The notes under the pieces are model-generated. The model ran no database searches. It was not told the origin of the DNA and worked only from the letters and a program-made list of their open reading frames with translations. From NCBI GenBank assembly GCA_008330645.1, contig VLTN01000013.1, positions 496,001 to 560,000 on the forward strand: a stretch of DNA of 64,000 nt. Reading direction: 5' to 3'. This DNA comes from Cafeteria roenbergensis. Its lineage: Eukaryota > Sar > Bigyra > Bicosoecida > Cafeteriaceae. Shown piece by piece: positions 1 through 11,188 of the stretch (the first letter of the stretch is position 1; every line of letters starts with the position of its first letter). A program made the translations under genes and the position numbers.

Positions 1-1645
1 AGAGCGTTGGCCAGGTTGGCTCGGGCAGGTAGGAAGTGGGGGTCCGCGCGGGCAGAGTCACGAAACCGCTGCTCGGCAGTGGCCTTGTCTCCAGATGCCC
101 AGGCGGAGTTTCCTGCGGACTTGAGCGACTCCGCGACCAGGCGACGCAGCGCAGGCACGTCGTACACCGGCGGCGTCTGCTTGGCCGCAGGAGCCAGGGG
201 CGCAGGTGCCGTCGAAGCTTGCGCGGGCACCGTGCGCGGCGCAACAGAAGCAGCCGCCGTCGCCGCCGCCGCAGGCTCCGTCACTCCCTGCTTCTGGTCG
301 TCGTCGTCGTCCTCATCCTCCTCATGGATTGCCAGCGCAATGGCACCGCCAGAAGAACCGTGTGCCGCCCCGTCAGTCGTGGCGGCAGCGGCGGCCGTCG
401 CGTCCGCCTCGTCCTCGTCCTCGTCCTCCTCCTCGATTGCCAGTGCAATGGCACCGCCTCCAGCGCCGGCGCCAGGCTTGGGTCCGGTTCCACCGGAAGC
501 AGCTGCCTCGGCAGCGCCGCCATCGTCCTCGTCGTCAGAGTCCTCCTCCTCAATGGCCAGCGCAATCGCCGCCCCCGCACTGCCAGCACCAGCACCAGCA
601 CCAGCACCAGCACCCAGCACCAGCACCAGCACCAGCACCAGCACCAGCACCAGCACCAGCGCCAACGACGCCCGCCTCGTCATCGGTGCTGGCGTCGTCG
701 CCTTTGCCCTCCTTGCTCTCAGCCTCCGCGGAGCTGGAGCCCGCGCTGCCCCGCCCTGCGGACGCGGCTGCGCCCGCTGACTCGGGGGGCGGGGGGACAC
801 GACCAGCCAGAATCTCCGGCGCCGCGTCACCCTCCTGCTTGCGGAACGCCGCCTCGGCCTTGGAGAGGAGGGCCTTGAACGCTGAGGCCCCCTCGTCGGC
901 AGCGAGGCCCCTCCTGCAGTCAGCGACGGCCCCCCAGGCACGGCCGCGGGCCAGCCGCGCCTTGGCTCGACGGAGCCAGGCCTTGGAGAGGGGCTTGGCG
1001 GCGCCGGCCCGGCCCGCGCTCACGGCAGCCTGGAACACGGCCACGGCGCTGTCAGCGTCCTGCTCCGCCGCGGCAAAGCGTTTCAGCTGCAGGTTCGCCT
1101 GCGCCCGGTTCGAGGCCACGGTCGCCGCCAGCTCTGCCACAGCGTGCCCCACCCCAACCCCCGCCCCCGCCCCCGCCCCCGCAGGAGACCCAGACGCGGG
1201 GCCGGCCGCGGCCGCGAGACTGGCCATGCCGGGCCCGAAGCCAAGGAAGGCCATGGCTCTGCCGTAGGACAGGGCTGCCGCCTCTGCCTCGCCGACCCGG
1301 AAGGATTCGTTGCCCTTGTTGCGCTCGTTCTCGGCGGCGGCGCGCCGCTCGGCGTCGCTCATTGCGGCAGGATCAAGGGACTCTGGGAGCTTCAGCGACT
1401 GCAGCAAGCGGCGGCGCTGCGCGTCAGCGCGGGAGGCAGCAGCCGCAGTCGCCGGCGCAGCTGGCTCGGTTGTCCTTGCTGCTGCTGCTGCTGCGGCGGC
1501 GGCGGCCGCCTCCTCTGCAGCGGACAGCTGACGGTCCGCCTCTGCGTCGGTCCAGCGTCCGTAGGCCTCAGAGAAGGGCAGCGCTTTGGGGTCCGTCATG
1601 CCCTCTCCGCGGCGCGCGATGCCGGCGGACGCCACGGAAGCGGCT

Positions 1646-1677
<32 letters not shown>

Positions 1678-2205
1678 ATCAGCAGCGGCGGCGCCAGTTC
1701 CCGGAGCAGCGGCCGATCGGGCCGCGTGCGAGGGGAGGTGGTGGCCTCTGGGGGGCGGGAGGCGCGAGCGGCCCGCGGTCGCGCCGGTGTGGGTCCCGAC
1801 GGCGGGCAGCCGCTGCTCCTGCGGCTGCGAAGAGGGTCCCTCCGGCCGCTTCGCCTGGCGCTGCGCCCGGACCCAGTCCTCAAGCTCGGCCTTGGCGCCG
1901 GCCACCTCAGCAGCGCTGGCGCCGCGCGTCCGAGCGAGGTAGAGGGCCCGCTTGTCGGCGGGCAGGACGGCGACGAGCCTGTCCTCAGTGGCTCGCTCCA
2001 GCTCCGGGTAGCGGCCCTGGGAGCCGGACTTGAGCACGTCGAGCATGGCGTGAAGGCGGTCGGGGTCCGAGCAGCGCGCCACGTAGTCGAAGTCCAGCCA
2101 GCTGATGTCCACCTCGATCTTGCGGTCGGACTCCAGGTCCGTCGCGCCGAGCATAGAGCTGGCGAGCTGGGCGGAGGCGCGGCCCTCGTCGAAGGACTGT
2201 GCCAT
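1..2205 (-). CDS. SPAG1: SPAG1-like TPR protein, dynein-arm assembly factor (3' end cut by window edge; one apparent frame break)
   Basis: In animals SPAG1 is a cytoplasmic co-chaperone scaffold for axonemal dynein pre-assembly. The start at 2205 opens a protein whose first 60 residues match the SPAG1 N-terminus: an IEVDISWLDFDYVARCSDP block, then a stretch on yearly-type spacing ending GRYPELERATEDRL. A TPR block follows around residues 290-440 (ENERNKGNESFRVGEAEAAA, then SNRAQANLQLKRFAAAEQD). The frame then enters a (CAGCAC)n tract at about 580-664 and leaves the coding frame there, where one repeat unit has an extra C near 613. On the far side one frame stays open to base 1. It carries three copies of an AIALAIEEED-like acidic motif (near 577, 457 and 350) and another TPR (SAGNSAWASGDKATAEQ). 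So the gene very likely continues, and the break is an indel or assembly slip. The family call is firm; the exact 3' structure is not. Confidence 0.75.
573..664. repeat. (CAGCAC)n microsatellite inside the SPAG1-like gene
   Basis: Hexamer CAGCAC repeated about fifteen times. One unit reads CAGCACC, which shifts the frame. On the coding (minus) strand it encodes an Ala-Gly run. Confidence 0.95.
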
Positions 2206-3014
2206 GGCTCAAGGTGAGAGGGACCGGTGCGCGAAAGAGGCCTGCCCTGGAAGACCGGACGAAGGGAGGGAGTGCCAAGGCAGCTAGGGCCGAGACTCGG
2301 GGGCGTGGACTGCGGGCGCGCGAACAGCGGGGGGCGGGCAACGAGGGTTTGCGGTTGGGTTGGCCACCTGGCGAGGCGGCGGCGCTCTGGCGCTCGGGTC
2401 ACGGGAATCGCGGACGGGGCTCGGAGGGGCAAACGAGAGGAGGTCTTCTGGCCACGGTGGCGGGCAGAAACGCACACGGCGGGGGCCGGCGGAGAGGGAC
2501 GGCCGACTCCGGGCCGCAACGGGATGCGTTCAAGCCAGGCGCCACCTTGGACCGGGCTGCATAGACCACGGCGGGGCACCCCTCCCCGACAGACCCGCGC
2601 TCGTTGCCAGTTTAACCGCGAGGGCGGGGCGGGATCGCTAGCCTTGGGCCAGGCTCGCTCAGGCTGGGGGCCGGCGGTTTGAGCGCTCGAATTCGTGGCC
2701 GCAGCCCAGCGTGCAGGCCGAGAGGCCCGCGCGGGCACGGCTGCCCCAGCCACCCGCGCGTGATCGGAAAATGCTCACGCAAACTCTCCAGCTCGCTCCC
2801 AGGGTGCGCGCCGCTGGGCGGCCGGAGGAACGGCGAGCCCCGCCGAGCGAGGGACTGGCAGAGCCGCGCGCGAGGCCGACTTGCGCGCTGCGCGCCGGCG
2901 GCTCACAGCTGCGAGGCGCACCAGGGCGAGGAGCGCAGACGCACCGCCCGCGCTACACACCACCGCCAGCGCCTTCACGCACGCGGGCCCAGCTCGCCGG
3001 ACCTTAGGGGGGCC
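2206..3014. promoter_or_regulatory. Divergent spacer between the SPAG1-like and coiled-coil genes
   Basis: An 809-bp gap between two divergent ATGs, so it should hold both promoters. I see no convincing small gene, tRNA or TATA-like box. It contains one copy of the window-wide GGCAGAGCC motif near 2859. Confidence 0.4.
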
Positions 3015-3946
3015 ATGGCCTCATGGGACGAGGGGCTCGACGAGCCAACGGCCGCTCCCGCAGAACCCGAGCCCCAAGGCCGCGCCGCGACGGACAACAA
3101 CTTTTCGTCCTCGGAGCAGTTGCATGTCTCGCTTACGCTTCCAGGTCACCCCACGATGCGGCACATTGACGGGCGCTGGGTGTCAGGTGAGCGCGTCCGA
3201 GGCCAAGTGACTCGCGGCAACCGTCCGTTGCTGCAAGCGCCGCCTCGCCCCGCCGTCGCCATGCGTCCCGCGCGGCGCCGGGTCCCTGCACCGCGCACCC
3301 CAACGGGGCAGTGCTAGCGTTGCGCGTTGCCGCGACCTCCCAACGCAGACGCCAAGCCCGCCCCAGAGGTGCCGGCTGCCGACCTGCCGACCGTGGAGCG
3401 GATGGCCGAGCTCCTGCGCCGCATCGATGAGCTGGAGAGCCGCCTGCGCGAGGCCCGCGACGAGATGGAGGCAGACAAGGAGGAGAAGGCGCTGCTCAGC
3501 CTTCGCAACAAGATGCTCGTGGAGATGCTTGCGGTGTCGCAGCTGGACACTGGCAGAGCGCTGTGAGTGGGGGGCACTTGCCTCGGGTCCGGCGCGGCCA
3601 GCCGCGCGGCATCGAGCCGTGACCGATCGCCCATCTTGCCGCCTGGCATCGCTCTCTTTCTCCGAGTGCTCATCCGGAGCGCAGCCCAAGGCCGCGGCAT
3701 CCGCCTTCCACCCCAGCTTTCCGCTTGAGAGAGTTGTTGTCCCAACCATGCCCCCGCAGAGACGAGCTCAAAACCGAGCGGTTGCGAGTCGAGGCGCTCA
3801 AGTGGGAGCTGGCGCGTGTCACGCTCAACGCCAGGACAGGACGCCCCATCGGGGAGAGCGACGACACCGCCGTCACGCCCGAGGAGGCGGATCGGCTGAG
3901 CGGGCTGGCCGCAGCAGCAGCGGCGCCGGAGGTGTCGCCTGCGTAG
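3015..3946 (+). CDS. Small coiled-coil protein, unknown function (3 exons)
   Basis: Exons 3015-3186, 3349-3562 and 3760-3946; both introns are GTGAG...GCAG and all phases join cleanly into about 190 residues. The N-terminus is acidic and disordered, followed by MRHIDGRWVS. Exon 2 is a highly charged coiled coil (ELLRRIDELESRLREA, ending NKMLVEMLAVSQLD). Exon 3 continues the helix (TERLRVEALKWELARV) and ends in an Ala-rich tail. I do not recognise the family. The size, coiled coil and divergent pairing with a dynein-assembly gene would suit a ciliary or basal-body protein, but that is only a suggestion. The start is in a good context (GGCCATGG). Confidence 0.75.
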
Positions 3947-4407
3947 GCAGGCACCCCAGCCCGCCGGCGAGGCCGCCTTTCAAGCTCGCCCCCGCCTACC
4001 CCGTGCCCAGCCCCATAGTTGCGTGTCATGGCTTTCGCTGCGTGTGTTCCCTCGTCCTGTCAGTGCGTGTTCGAGTCTCGTCGCAAGTCGTCGCGCGACA
4101 ATGGGCCATTTGCACGCGGTGGCGGCGCGGCACGGAGATTCGTGGCGCCAGCGCCTTTCCTCCGGTCGGGCGCACCCCCATCTGGCACCGCCAGCTTGGC
4201 GCGCACGGCAGCGATCTGGGGCTGTCACAGTGGCCGCGACAGCAGAGCGAGCAGCCCATGCCTGGAATCGCCGCCGCCAGTGCCCCACCCCCCGCCGCCC
4301 ACCGATGATCAAGAGCCGCGCGCACATACACACGCACGCATGCACGCATGCACGCACGCACGCACGCACGCACGCGCGAACGAACGCACGCACGCGTTGC
4401 ACGTGCG
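3947..4407. other. Convergent spacer with an ACGC microsatellite
   Basis: A 461-bp gap between two 3' ends. From about 4325 to 4400 it holds a (CACG)n tract with a few ATGC variants. No gene seen; it should contain both polyadenylation regions. Confidence 0.6.
4325..4400. repeat. (ACGC)n microsatellite
   Basis: Tetranucleotide tract of CACG/CATG units between two convergent genes. Confidence 0.95.
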
Positions 4408-5182
4408 TCACCTCCGCCCTGGGCGCCGCAGCCGGGAGCGACCCTTGCCAGCTCGGCTCTCCCTCGCAGCGCCTGCAGCAGCCGCCGCCGGAGCCCCGTC
4501 CCCCTTGCCGGGCGCCAGGGTCGCCAACGCGCCCGTCTCGCCCGCAGCAGCTGCTGCCGCCTGCTGTGCGGCGGCCTCAGCCTGGGCCGCAGACGCAGCG
4601 TCCTCCGCGGCCTTGGCAACGACCGCGCCCGCCACGGAGCCAAGAGCGTCCGGTGCGGTCGCTGCCGCCTGCATCAGCGCCGCCAGACTGGTTGCCGCTT
4701 GCTGCCGTGGGCGCTTGGCCCCCCGCCTCCTTCCTGCCGCGGCGCGCTCGGCCATGCGCGCGGACTGCTCGGCTTGCTCCGCCTGCGCCTTGGCGCGAGC
4801 GTACTCGGCAGCGGACTCGGCCGCACTGGCGGTCCGCTCGGCGAGGGCCTTGGCAGCCAACGCCTGCGCGTCTGCGCGGCGCATGTCCTTGTGCTGGCCA
4901 GTGACCGCGGCGGCTGCGGACAGGGCATGGCCGACACGTGCGGGCAGCAGGGCTGTGAAGCACGCGAGCGAAGCGGCCACGCACAGCACCAGGGCCCCGG
5001 CGCCCCACGTGCCCCCCGCCCCGCTGGTGCACCCAGGCCCGCGCCGCAGATGGGACAGACAGGGCGTGCGGCTGCAGCGGCACTCTCGGGCTCGCGACTT
5101 CGGGCCGGGGAAGAGCGACAGCAACCGCGGACGAGGGCGCGCCCTCACCGAGCGCCGAGCGCGACTTCTTGTTCTTGGGCAT
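4408..5182 (-). CDS. Ala-rich, membrane-anchored helical protein, unknown function; 5' structure unresolved
   Basis: The convincing coding part lies between about 5060 and 4408. It has a hydrophobic segment (WGAGALVLCVAASLACF), then a long Ala/Lys/Glu-rich amphipathic helix (ALAERTASAAESAAEYARAK) and a basic tail. A second convincing piece is a start at 5182 encoding MPKNKKSRSAL, followed at once by a consensus donor (GTGAGG). These look like exon 1 and exon 2, but no strong acceptor joins them in phase. The alternative is one uninterrupted frame from an ATG at 5268, which would read the MPKNKK stretch in another frame. The membrane anchor and charged helix are what I see; no family is recognised. 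Confidence 0.45.
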
Positions 5183-5292
5183 CGCAGCTCGTTCCTTGCA
5201 GCACCGGCTTCTCGCGGGGCAGGCGGCTCTGTGAGGGCCCTCGGCCGGCCGGCGCTGCGGGCCGCCAAAGCAACCTCGGAGGGCAGAGCCGG

Positions 5293-5318
5293 CGGCTAAC
5301 TCCAGCGGCTAACTCCAG
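5293..5318. repeat. 13-bp tandem duplication
   Basis: CGGCTAACTCCAG occurs twice head to tail in the short divergent spacer upstream of the receptor gene. It may duplicate a promoter element; function unknown. Confidence 0.9.
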
Positions 5319-5469
5319 CGCCCGAGTTACCACCGGCTGTTTGCCCGTGCCAACCAACGCCGGAAGCGGGACACCCGGCGGCAGCGGCCCAGCCCTGCCC
5401 GCAAGGCAGGGGCTGCGGTCCTCGACCAGCAAGGCCCAGGGGCTCCTGGGGAGCGGCCGCCGCCCGGCC

Positions 5470-8400
5470 ATGGGGCTGCGGCTGACGCTGTTGCTGGTCG
5501 TGCTGGTGCCGCTCACCATCGGCCTGGCGCTGGTTGGCGGCACCGTCTCGCTATTGCTTGCGCAGGCCGTCCCGTCCTGGCTCAACGAGTGAGCCCGCGC
5601 GGCGCCAGTGTGCCGCTCGCTCGCCGTCTGTGCTCGGCCTGGGCCTCGGAGCGCGGCGCCGGCGGCCGCGGCGGCGCCCGCTGCTGCATGTCGCTCAGAG
5701 CAACTGTGATCGCCTCGCTGGCCGCCGTTTCGCCGCCTCCCGCTGTGCGCGCCCCGACCCCGACCGCGCGCCCCGGCCCGATCCTGTGTGCTCTCTGCAG
5801 GGCGCTTGACCGCACCTTGGCGGCGGAGCGCGCCCACCTGCGCCGGACGGCTGTGGAGAAGGCGGCCAGCATCCAAGCGCAAGTCGATGCGGTGCAAGGG
5901 TCGCTGCGGCTGGCCTCCCAGTTTTGGCAAGGCATCCTCTCGGGGCAGGTGCGGACGCAGCGCACGCGGCCCCCGTTCTCGGTGCTGGCGGGCGACTCGG
6001 AGGCGCGGCCGCCCGCCTTCGTCAGGGCGCTGGGGGGCAGCTTCGCCACCAGCGCCTGGATGAAATGCACTCTCGACGACACACGTCAGCGCGTTTGCTC
6101 CGCGGTCAATTCCACCTCGGCGCTGTCTGCGGAGGACGCCGCCGAGCTCGCCAACTCGTCGGCCATGGACGTGGTGTACGTGAACTTGCACCGCGCGGGG
6201 CTCGGCATCAGCGAGGAGGGCACGCGCGGCCTCACCGTGAACAAGTCCGGCCTCACGCGGGTCTACCCACACTTTCTCGACCCCTCCGCCCTCAATGTCA
6301 CGACCGAGTGCGCCATCGACGGCACGGCCCAGCGCGGCCCAGAGATGCGGTGCCGCGCCTGGTTCGTCCGCGCGCTCGAGTCCCGGCAAGTCGGCCTCGG
6401 CCACCCGTACAAGGGGTTCCCAGTCCTCAGCGGGCCCGGCGCCGAGGCCTTCCCCATCATCACCGCGTCGGGCCCGGTCGCGGGCCCATCAAGCCCCGTT
6501 CACGGCGTGGTCATGGAGGACCTCCGCGTCCAGATGCTCCAGCAGTCGCTCGCCCCCCCCAGCTCGGCGGACGGCTTCGTCGCGCTTGTCGAGACGTCCG
6601 GCCTCCCGATCATCCACCCCCTGGCCGACGCGGCGCGAGCTGACGTCCTTCTGGCCGACCTGGAGTGCAACGCCACGCTGGCGGACGCGAGCCCGGGCGA
6701 GGCCGTGGCGGCAGCCTTGGCCTCGCTGGGGCAGTCGGCGCCGTGGACCGCTGACCGCGCTACCGAGTGCCGGAACACGATCCTAGGCCTCACGGACACG
6801 GCGAGCGGCACGGGGGACATTGTCGTCCTCGACCGGCCGACGTTCGCCTCTGCGGCCGCAGCGGCGGCACCAGCGGCGTCGGCATCGGACCCCTCCGCCT
6901 CCTCCTCCTCCTCCTCGTCCGCCGCCGTGCCCGGCGTGGTGGCCGTCCCCTGGCTCTTCGCGTGGCAGCACGTCAGCGGCCACCCCCTGCTCGTCATCGT
7001 GGCATCACCCGTCCCCGTAATCGAGGCCGCCTTCGCCCCCGTCGTCACCGAGGCGCTCTCCGCTATCGCCTTCGTCGCCATCACCACCGGCGTGGCCGTC
7101 ATCGTCATGGCCATCGCGTCCTTCCTCACCACCCTGGCCGTCACCGTGGCCGTCACCCTCCCCATCGCGCGCCTCCGCGACGTGGTGCTCAGCGTGACGG
7201 CCCGGGATTTTTCTGGAAAGGTCCCGCGGTTTCGCGCAGTCACGATCGAGCTCGCGCGGCTGGCCACGGTGCTGCGCGAGCTCTACTCGGTAATCTGGCA
7301 GGCGAACGAGGCGGCGGCGCAGGGGAGGACCATGTCGGCGCTGGCGCGGTTTCAGCGGGCGTCGCGGCTGTTCCAGCGGCTGCAGAACAAGCGGGGGCAG
7401 GGGATGTGCCGGAACAACGTCGGGGCCGTGCAACTGGCCATGGGGGAAGCCCACGAGGCGGTCGGGGCCTTCCGGGAGGCTGTGGCGGCGGCGGAGATGG
7501 CGACAGCGGCCTTCTTTCAGGACAGGACGGTGTCCGCGGCGGAGGCCGAGGAGCTCGTTGCCTGGGGCGGGGAGGGCCTGGCGGGAGCCGGCGCTGCCGG
7601 AAGCGGCGGTGCCGGCGCCACCGGCGTTGCCAGCGGCGCCGGGGCAGACGGCGGGAAGGCTAGCGGTGCGGTCGCGCACGCCCACGCAAGCCACAGCAGC
7701 AGCGCCACTGGAAGCGGCAGCGCCACGGGCAGCGTCCTGTGGGGCAGGCGAGCCGAACCAGGTCCCCGGGGCGGCCGCACGGCGGCGGCGGGCGCGGCCA
7801 CCGGCGGCGCCGGCAGAGGCGGCGGCAGAAGCGGTGCCCCCGCGTGGGGCAGGCGGGTCAGGCGGCCATCCCTCGCGCAGGCTCTGGTCAGCCGCTCGGC
7901 CCCGCGGCACGCGCAGGTCGGCGCCGCCCCTCCCTCCCAGGGCGGGGCGCTCGCTGGCGGCAGCCTCAGGACCGCTCCGCCGCGCGCCTCGGCCAGCGGC
8001 AGAGCCAGCGGCAGAGCCAGCGGCAGAGCCAGCGGCTCCTTCAGCAAAGGCAGCAGGGCCAGCGAGCCCTCGGCGCACGGCGACCAAGACGAGCCTTCGG
8101 CGCGCGCCCCTCGCCGGCGGGGCTCTGCCGGCAGAGCCAGGTCAGGCCGTCGATCGGTGTCGAGGAGCAAGGCCATGCCGGGCCGCGGGAAGAGCCCGTC
8201 GATAGCGCGCCTCGCCCGAACTGCGGCGGCCGCCGGCGGCAGCGCGGGCGCCGTGGCGGCAGCATCGCTGCGGCTGCGGCTGTTGCCGCTGGGAGGCGGG
8301 CGGGCGGCGCTGCTGTCGGCGGAGGAGCGCACGGACGCGTACGCGCTGGCTCTGCAGGAGGCGCGGCGCCGGGAGAACCTCGGCAGAGCCCTGCTGGCGG

Positions 8401-10142
8401 TGGGGAGGCCAGCAGACGTGGCGGAGGCGGCGCGGTGCCTTGAGCAGGCGAAGCGGGTGACGGGGTGGCTGCTGTCGATGCCGCCGAGGGGCCAGCTTGA
8501 CGGCTATGGGAGGCGGCTCGAGCGGGCCGTCGGGCGCGCGGCCGCGGCAGGGAGGGCTGGTGGAGGCGGCGGCGGCGGCGGCGGCGGCAGTGGCGGCGGT
8601 GGCGGGGGCGGTGGCGGTGGCGCCCGGGGTCGCAGACCCGGCCGGGGAGGGGCCACCAAGCGCGGCGCCACCGCTGCCGCTGCTGGTCTCAGCGAGGACG
8701 AATCGGACGAGGAGCCGGCCTCGGGCCTGCTCCACGGACCCCTGCCGCGGGCCCTCCCGGACGGGGCCGTCCGGGACCCCGACGGCGCGTCGGTTGGCGT
8801 TTCTGCGGGTTCCGCAGGCGGCTCTGCCACAACGAATGTCATCGGAAGTGGCTCTGCGCAGAGCTGGTCGGGAATCGCCCGGCCCAGCGCCGGCGGCGGC
8901 GCGGATGGTGGCAGCAGCGCCGAGCCAAGCCCGATTCGCATCGGCTCTGCCGGCGATCCCTCCGGAATACCAGCGATTGCGGCGCTGCCCGCGGCCCAGG
9001 CAACGCGGGGCGCCGTGCTGCCCGACCGCGGCCAGCCGCGCGCAACGCTGTCGCACATTCGAGCGACGCGGCGGCAGCGCGTGCGGCTGGCCGTTGCCCA
9101 GGGCCACCTGCGGGTGCTTGTGCTGCTGTGCCGGGCGCACTCGGACGGCGCACGGCAGCTGCGCGGAGGGGCCGACCCCGTGGCGTCCTGGGCGCTCAGC
9201 GCGGCGGTTTCGGTGCTCGCGGAGGCGCGACGCCGGGCGGCGGACGTGGCGCTGCTCCGGGCGGCTCTGCCAGACGCTGCGGCGGAGGGCGGCAGCGTCT
9301 GGGGTGCCATCGAGCCGGCTGGGTGCGCGTCTCTGCGGCTGGCCACTGCGGCCGCCAGCGTGCTTCGGGCCGCTGGCAGCCCAGTAGCGGCGGCGCGCTT
9401 GCTGGAGGCGTCGCTTGTGACGTGTCGGGACGTGATGCCGGCGCTCGTGAGCGACGCGTCGTCGCTCCTTGGCGACATTCTGAGAGACGACCTGCGATTC
9501 ACCGACGCGTCGGCGCTGGTCACGGCTCTACCCCGCCCCAGGGACGTCGTCTTTCTCCTCGACCGCAGCGGCTCCATGGCCGGAGGCATGGACGCCGCGT
9601 CGAAAGCCCTCCTCCTTCGGTCGGCAGAGCTGGGAATCCTTCCTACGGACCGAATCGCGCTCCTGGGCTTCGGGGAGGTGGTTTCGCGGCACCTGGGCAT
9701 GGCCACTCGGGGCTGCAGAGGCGGCGCGGGGTTGGCTCGCCTCTCGGCCGCGCTCGACGCGCTGCCCCCGCCCCGCGGCAAGACGGCGGTGATGGACGCG
9801 CTCGCGTTGGCTGCAGAGCTCATCGCCGGCGACGCGACCGTCGGCGGCAGAGCCGGGCGCCGGGCCGTGCTGGTATGCATCACCGACGGGGCGGACAACT
9901 GGAGCGACGTCGACCGGACTGGGCTGGAGGGGCGCGTCGGGAAGCACTCGCGGCTGTCGCGGTCGACTCTGCTGATCGCGGTGCTGGGCCCGCCGCGGTC
10001 GCTGGTGGCGCTGGAAGCGATGTGCGGGCTGACCACGGGCGGGGAGGTGTTGCTGTCGCCCAGCGCCGCCGACCTGGCGGCTAAGCTGCGGCAGTGCGGG
10101 GTGGAGGCTAGGCCGCCGGAGTCGAGCCTGGAGGCTTACTAG
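5470..10142 (+). CDS. Two-pass receptor: dCache sensor, HAMP-like linker, TPRs, C-terminal vWA domain
   Basis: Exons 5470-5588 and 5801-10142 join in phase to 1,486 residues. Residues 3-34 form an N-terminal membrane helix. Residues about 50-310 are an outward-facing dCache-type domain: the second half reads GVVMEDLRVQMLQQSLAPP then GFVALVETSGLPIIHP, a typical Cache strand-helix-strand. A second membrane helix lies at about 457-495 (AIAFVAITTGVAVIVMAIAS). A HAMP-like segment follows (LPIARLRDVVLSVTARDFSG), then TPR-like helices at about 550-605 and 880-935, a low-complexity and poly-Gly linker near 960-985, more helices, and a vWA domain at about 1285-1467. The vWA has an intact MIDAS: DRSGS (residue 1294), Thr in GKTAV and Asp in ITDGAD. 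Topology puts TPR and vWA in the cytoplasm. Ligand and output are unknown. The two halves resemble prokaryotic Cache-HAMP receptors and eukaryotic vWA proteins. Confidence 0.85.
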
Positions 10143-10450
10143 CTGTGTTGATTCGCAGGCAAAGTTGCAGCTGATAGCTTGCGGCTGGGCGTGGGGCGTG
10201 GGGCGTGGGGTGTGCAGATTTTGGTTGTGAAGCTGGCATCGGGCCAGCGTCCAGCGCAAGTGGCGCCACCGCCACCACCACCATCACCACCACCACCACC
10301 ACAGTCCGCCCCCCCCCCGAGCACAAGTACACACACGCGCGAGCGCGAGCGCGCGCGCACACACACACACACTCACCCACCCACAGCCGCCAGACGCCGC
10401 TTCGCTCCCAGCTCCCGCTGCTGGGCGCTGGCACCGTTGCGGTGCGTCGC
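10143..10450. other. Convergent spacer with ACC and CA microsatellites
   Basis: A 308-bp gap between two 3' ends. (ACC)n lies at about 10266-10303 and (CA)n/(CG)n at about 10331-10378. No gene seen. Confidence 0.6.
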
Positions 10451-11188
10451 TCAGTCGAGCTCGTCAGCGGCCGCCACCGCCGCGGCGCCGGCGTCGCTAG
10501 CATCGCTCTCCTCCCCCTCCTCCTCCTCCTCCCCCTCCTCATCGCTGTCCACAGCCTGAAGCAGAGCCGCGCCCGCTGGCAGGCGGCCCGGCGCCTCCTC
10601 AGAAGGCTTGTCCGTCATCGAGCCCAGCGCGCGCTGAAGCGGCGTGACGGGCACCAAATCAGACCGCGCAAGAGCGTCGTCGTACGACAGCAGCTCCTTC
10701 CGGCCCGAGGTCACCGCGGAGCGGATGCCGCCCGTCTCAAGCAGGCCTCCAGCGACTGCCAGCGCCAGCGCAAGGACCGCCTCGACCCACACCTGCGACG
10801 CACAGCACAGCACAACGGCCGCCAAGCAGCGTGGCCAAGTGCGGAAAGGCGCGCAGCTCGGCGACGCAACGGCACGAGCCGCTGCTTTGTCTGAGGCCGG
10901 TGCGAGGCTTCGCTGCTCACGTCAAGCGGCGTCCAGTACGGGGCCTCCGGGCCGTAGACATCCTTCACGCGCGCCTTGACTGCGAAGACACCGCGGCGAG
11001 CGCAGCACACGGCGCGGCTTGCTTGGATGGGCCCAAGGGCGGGGGGCTAAAAGCGGCGAGCCTCGCGGCGCAAAGGCGAAGGCGCTCGCTGGCGGACGCG
11101 CCGCGAGCGCACACTGGGACATGGACACGGCCGCGTGGGCGACGACCAGGATTGAGAGCAGGATGACAGCCTTTCCCAAGGCGGGCAT
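10451..11188 (-). CDS. EMC5: ER membrane protein complex subunit 5 (MMGT family)
   Basis: EMC5 is a core membrane subunit of the EMC, which inserts tail-anchored and multi-pass proteins into the ER. Exons on the minus strand are 11188-11113, 10979-10921 and 10792-10451, joining in phase to 158 residues. Residues 1-25 form the first helix with the family signature AHAAVSMSQ (AHAAFSAAQ in human). A short loop leads to the second helix (VEAVLALALAVAGGLL) and the conserved cytosolic tail. The protein is slightly longer than the human form because of an acidic C-terminus (DSDEEGEEEEEGEE) that is not a family feature I know of. Intron 1 has a rare donor here, GTGCGC. The gene is head to head with the coiled-coil giant, 196 bp apart, so a shared promoter is likely. 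Confidence 0.85.

Noticed and set aside
8553-8640. Poly-Gly tract in the receptor as a possible gene boundary
   Set aside because: The frame is open through it, and helical and vWA segments follow in the same frame. Poly-Gly linkers also occur in other genes here (about 62470-62530).
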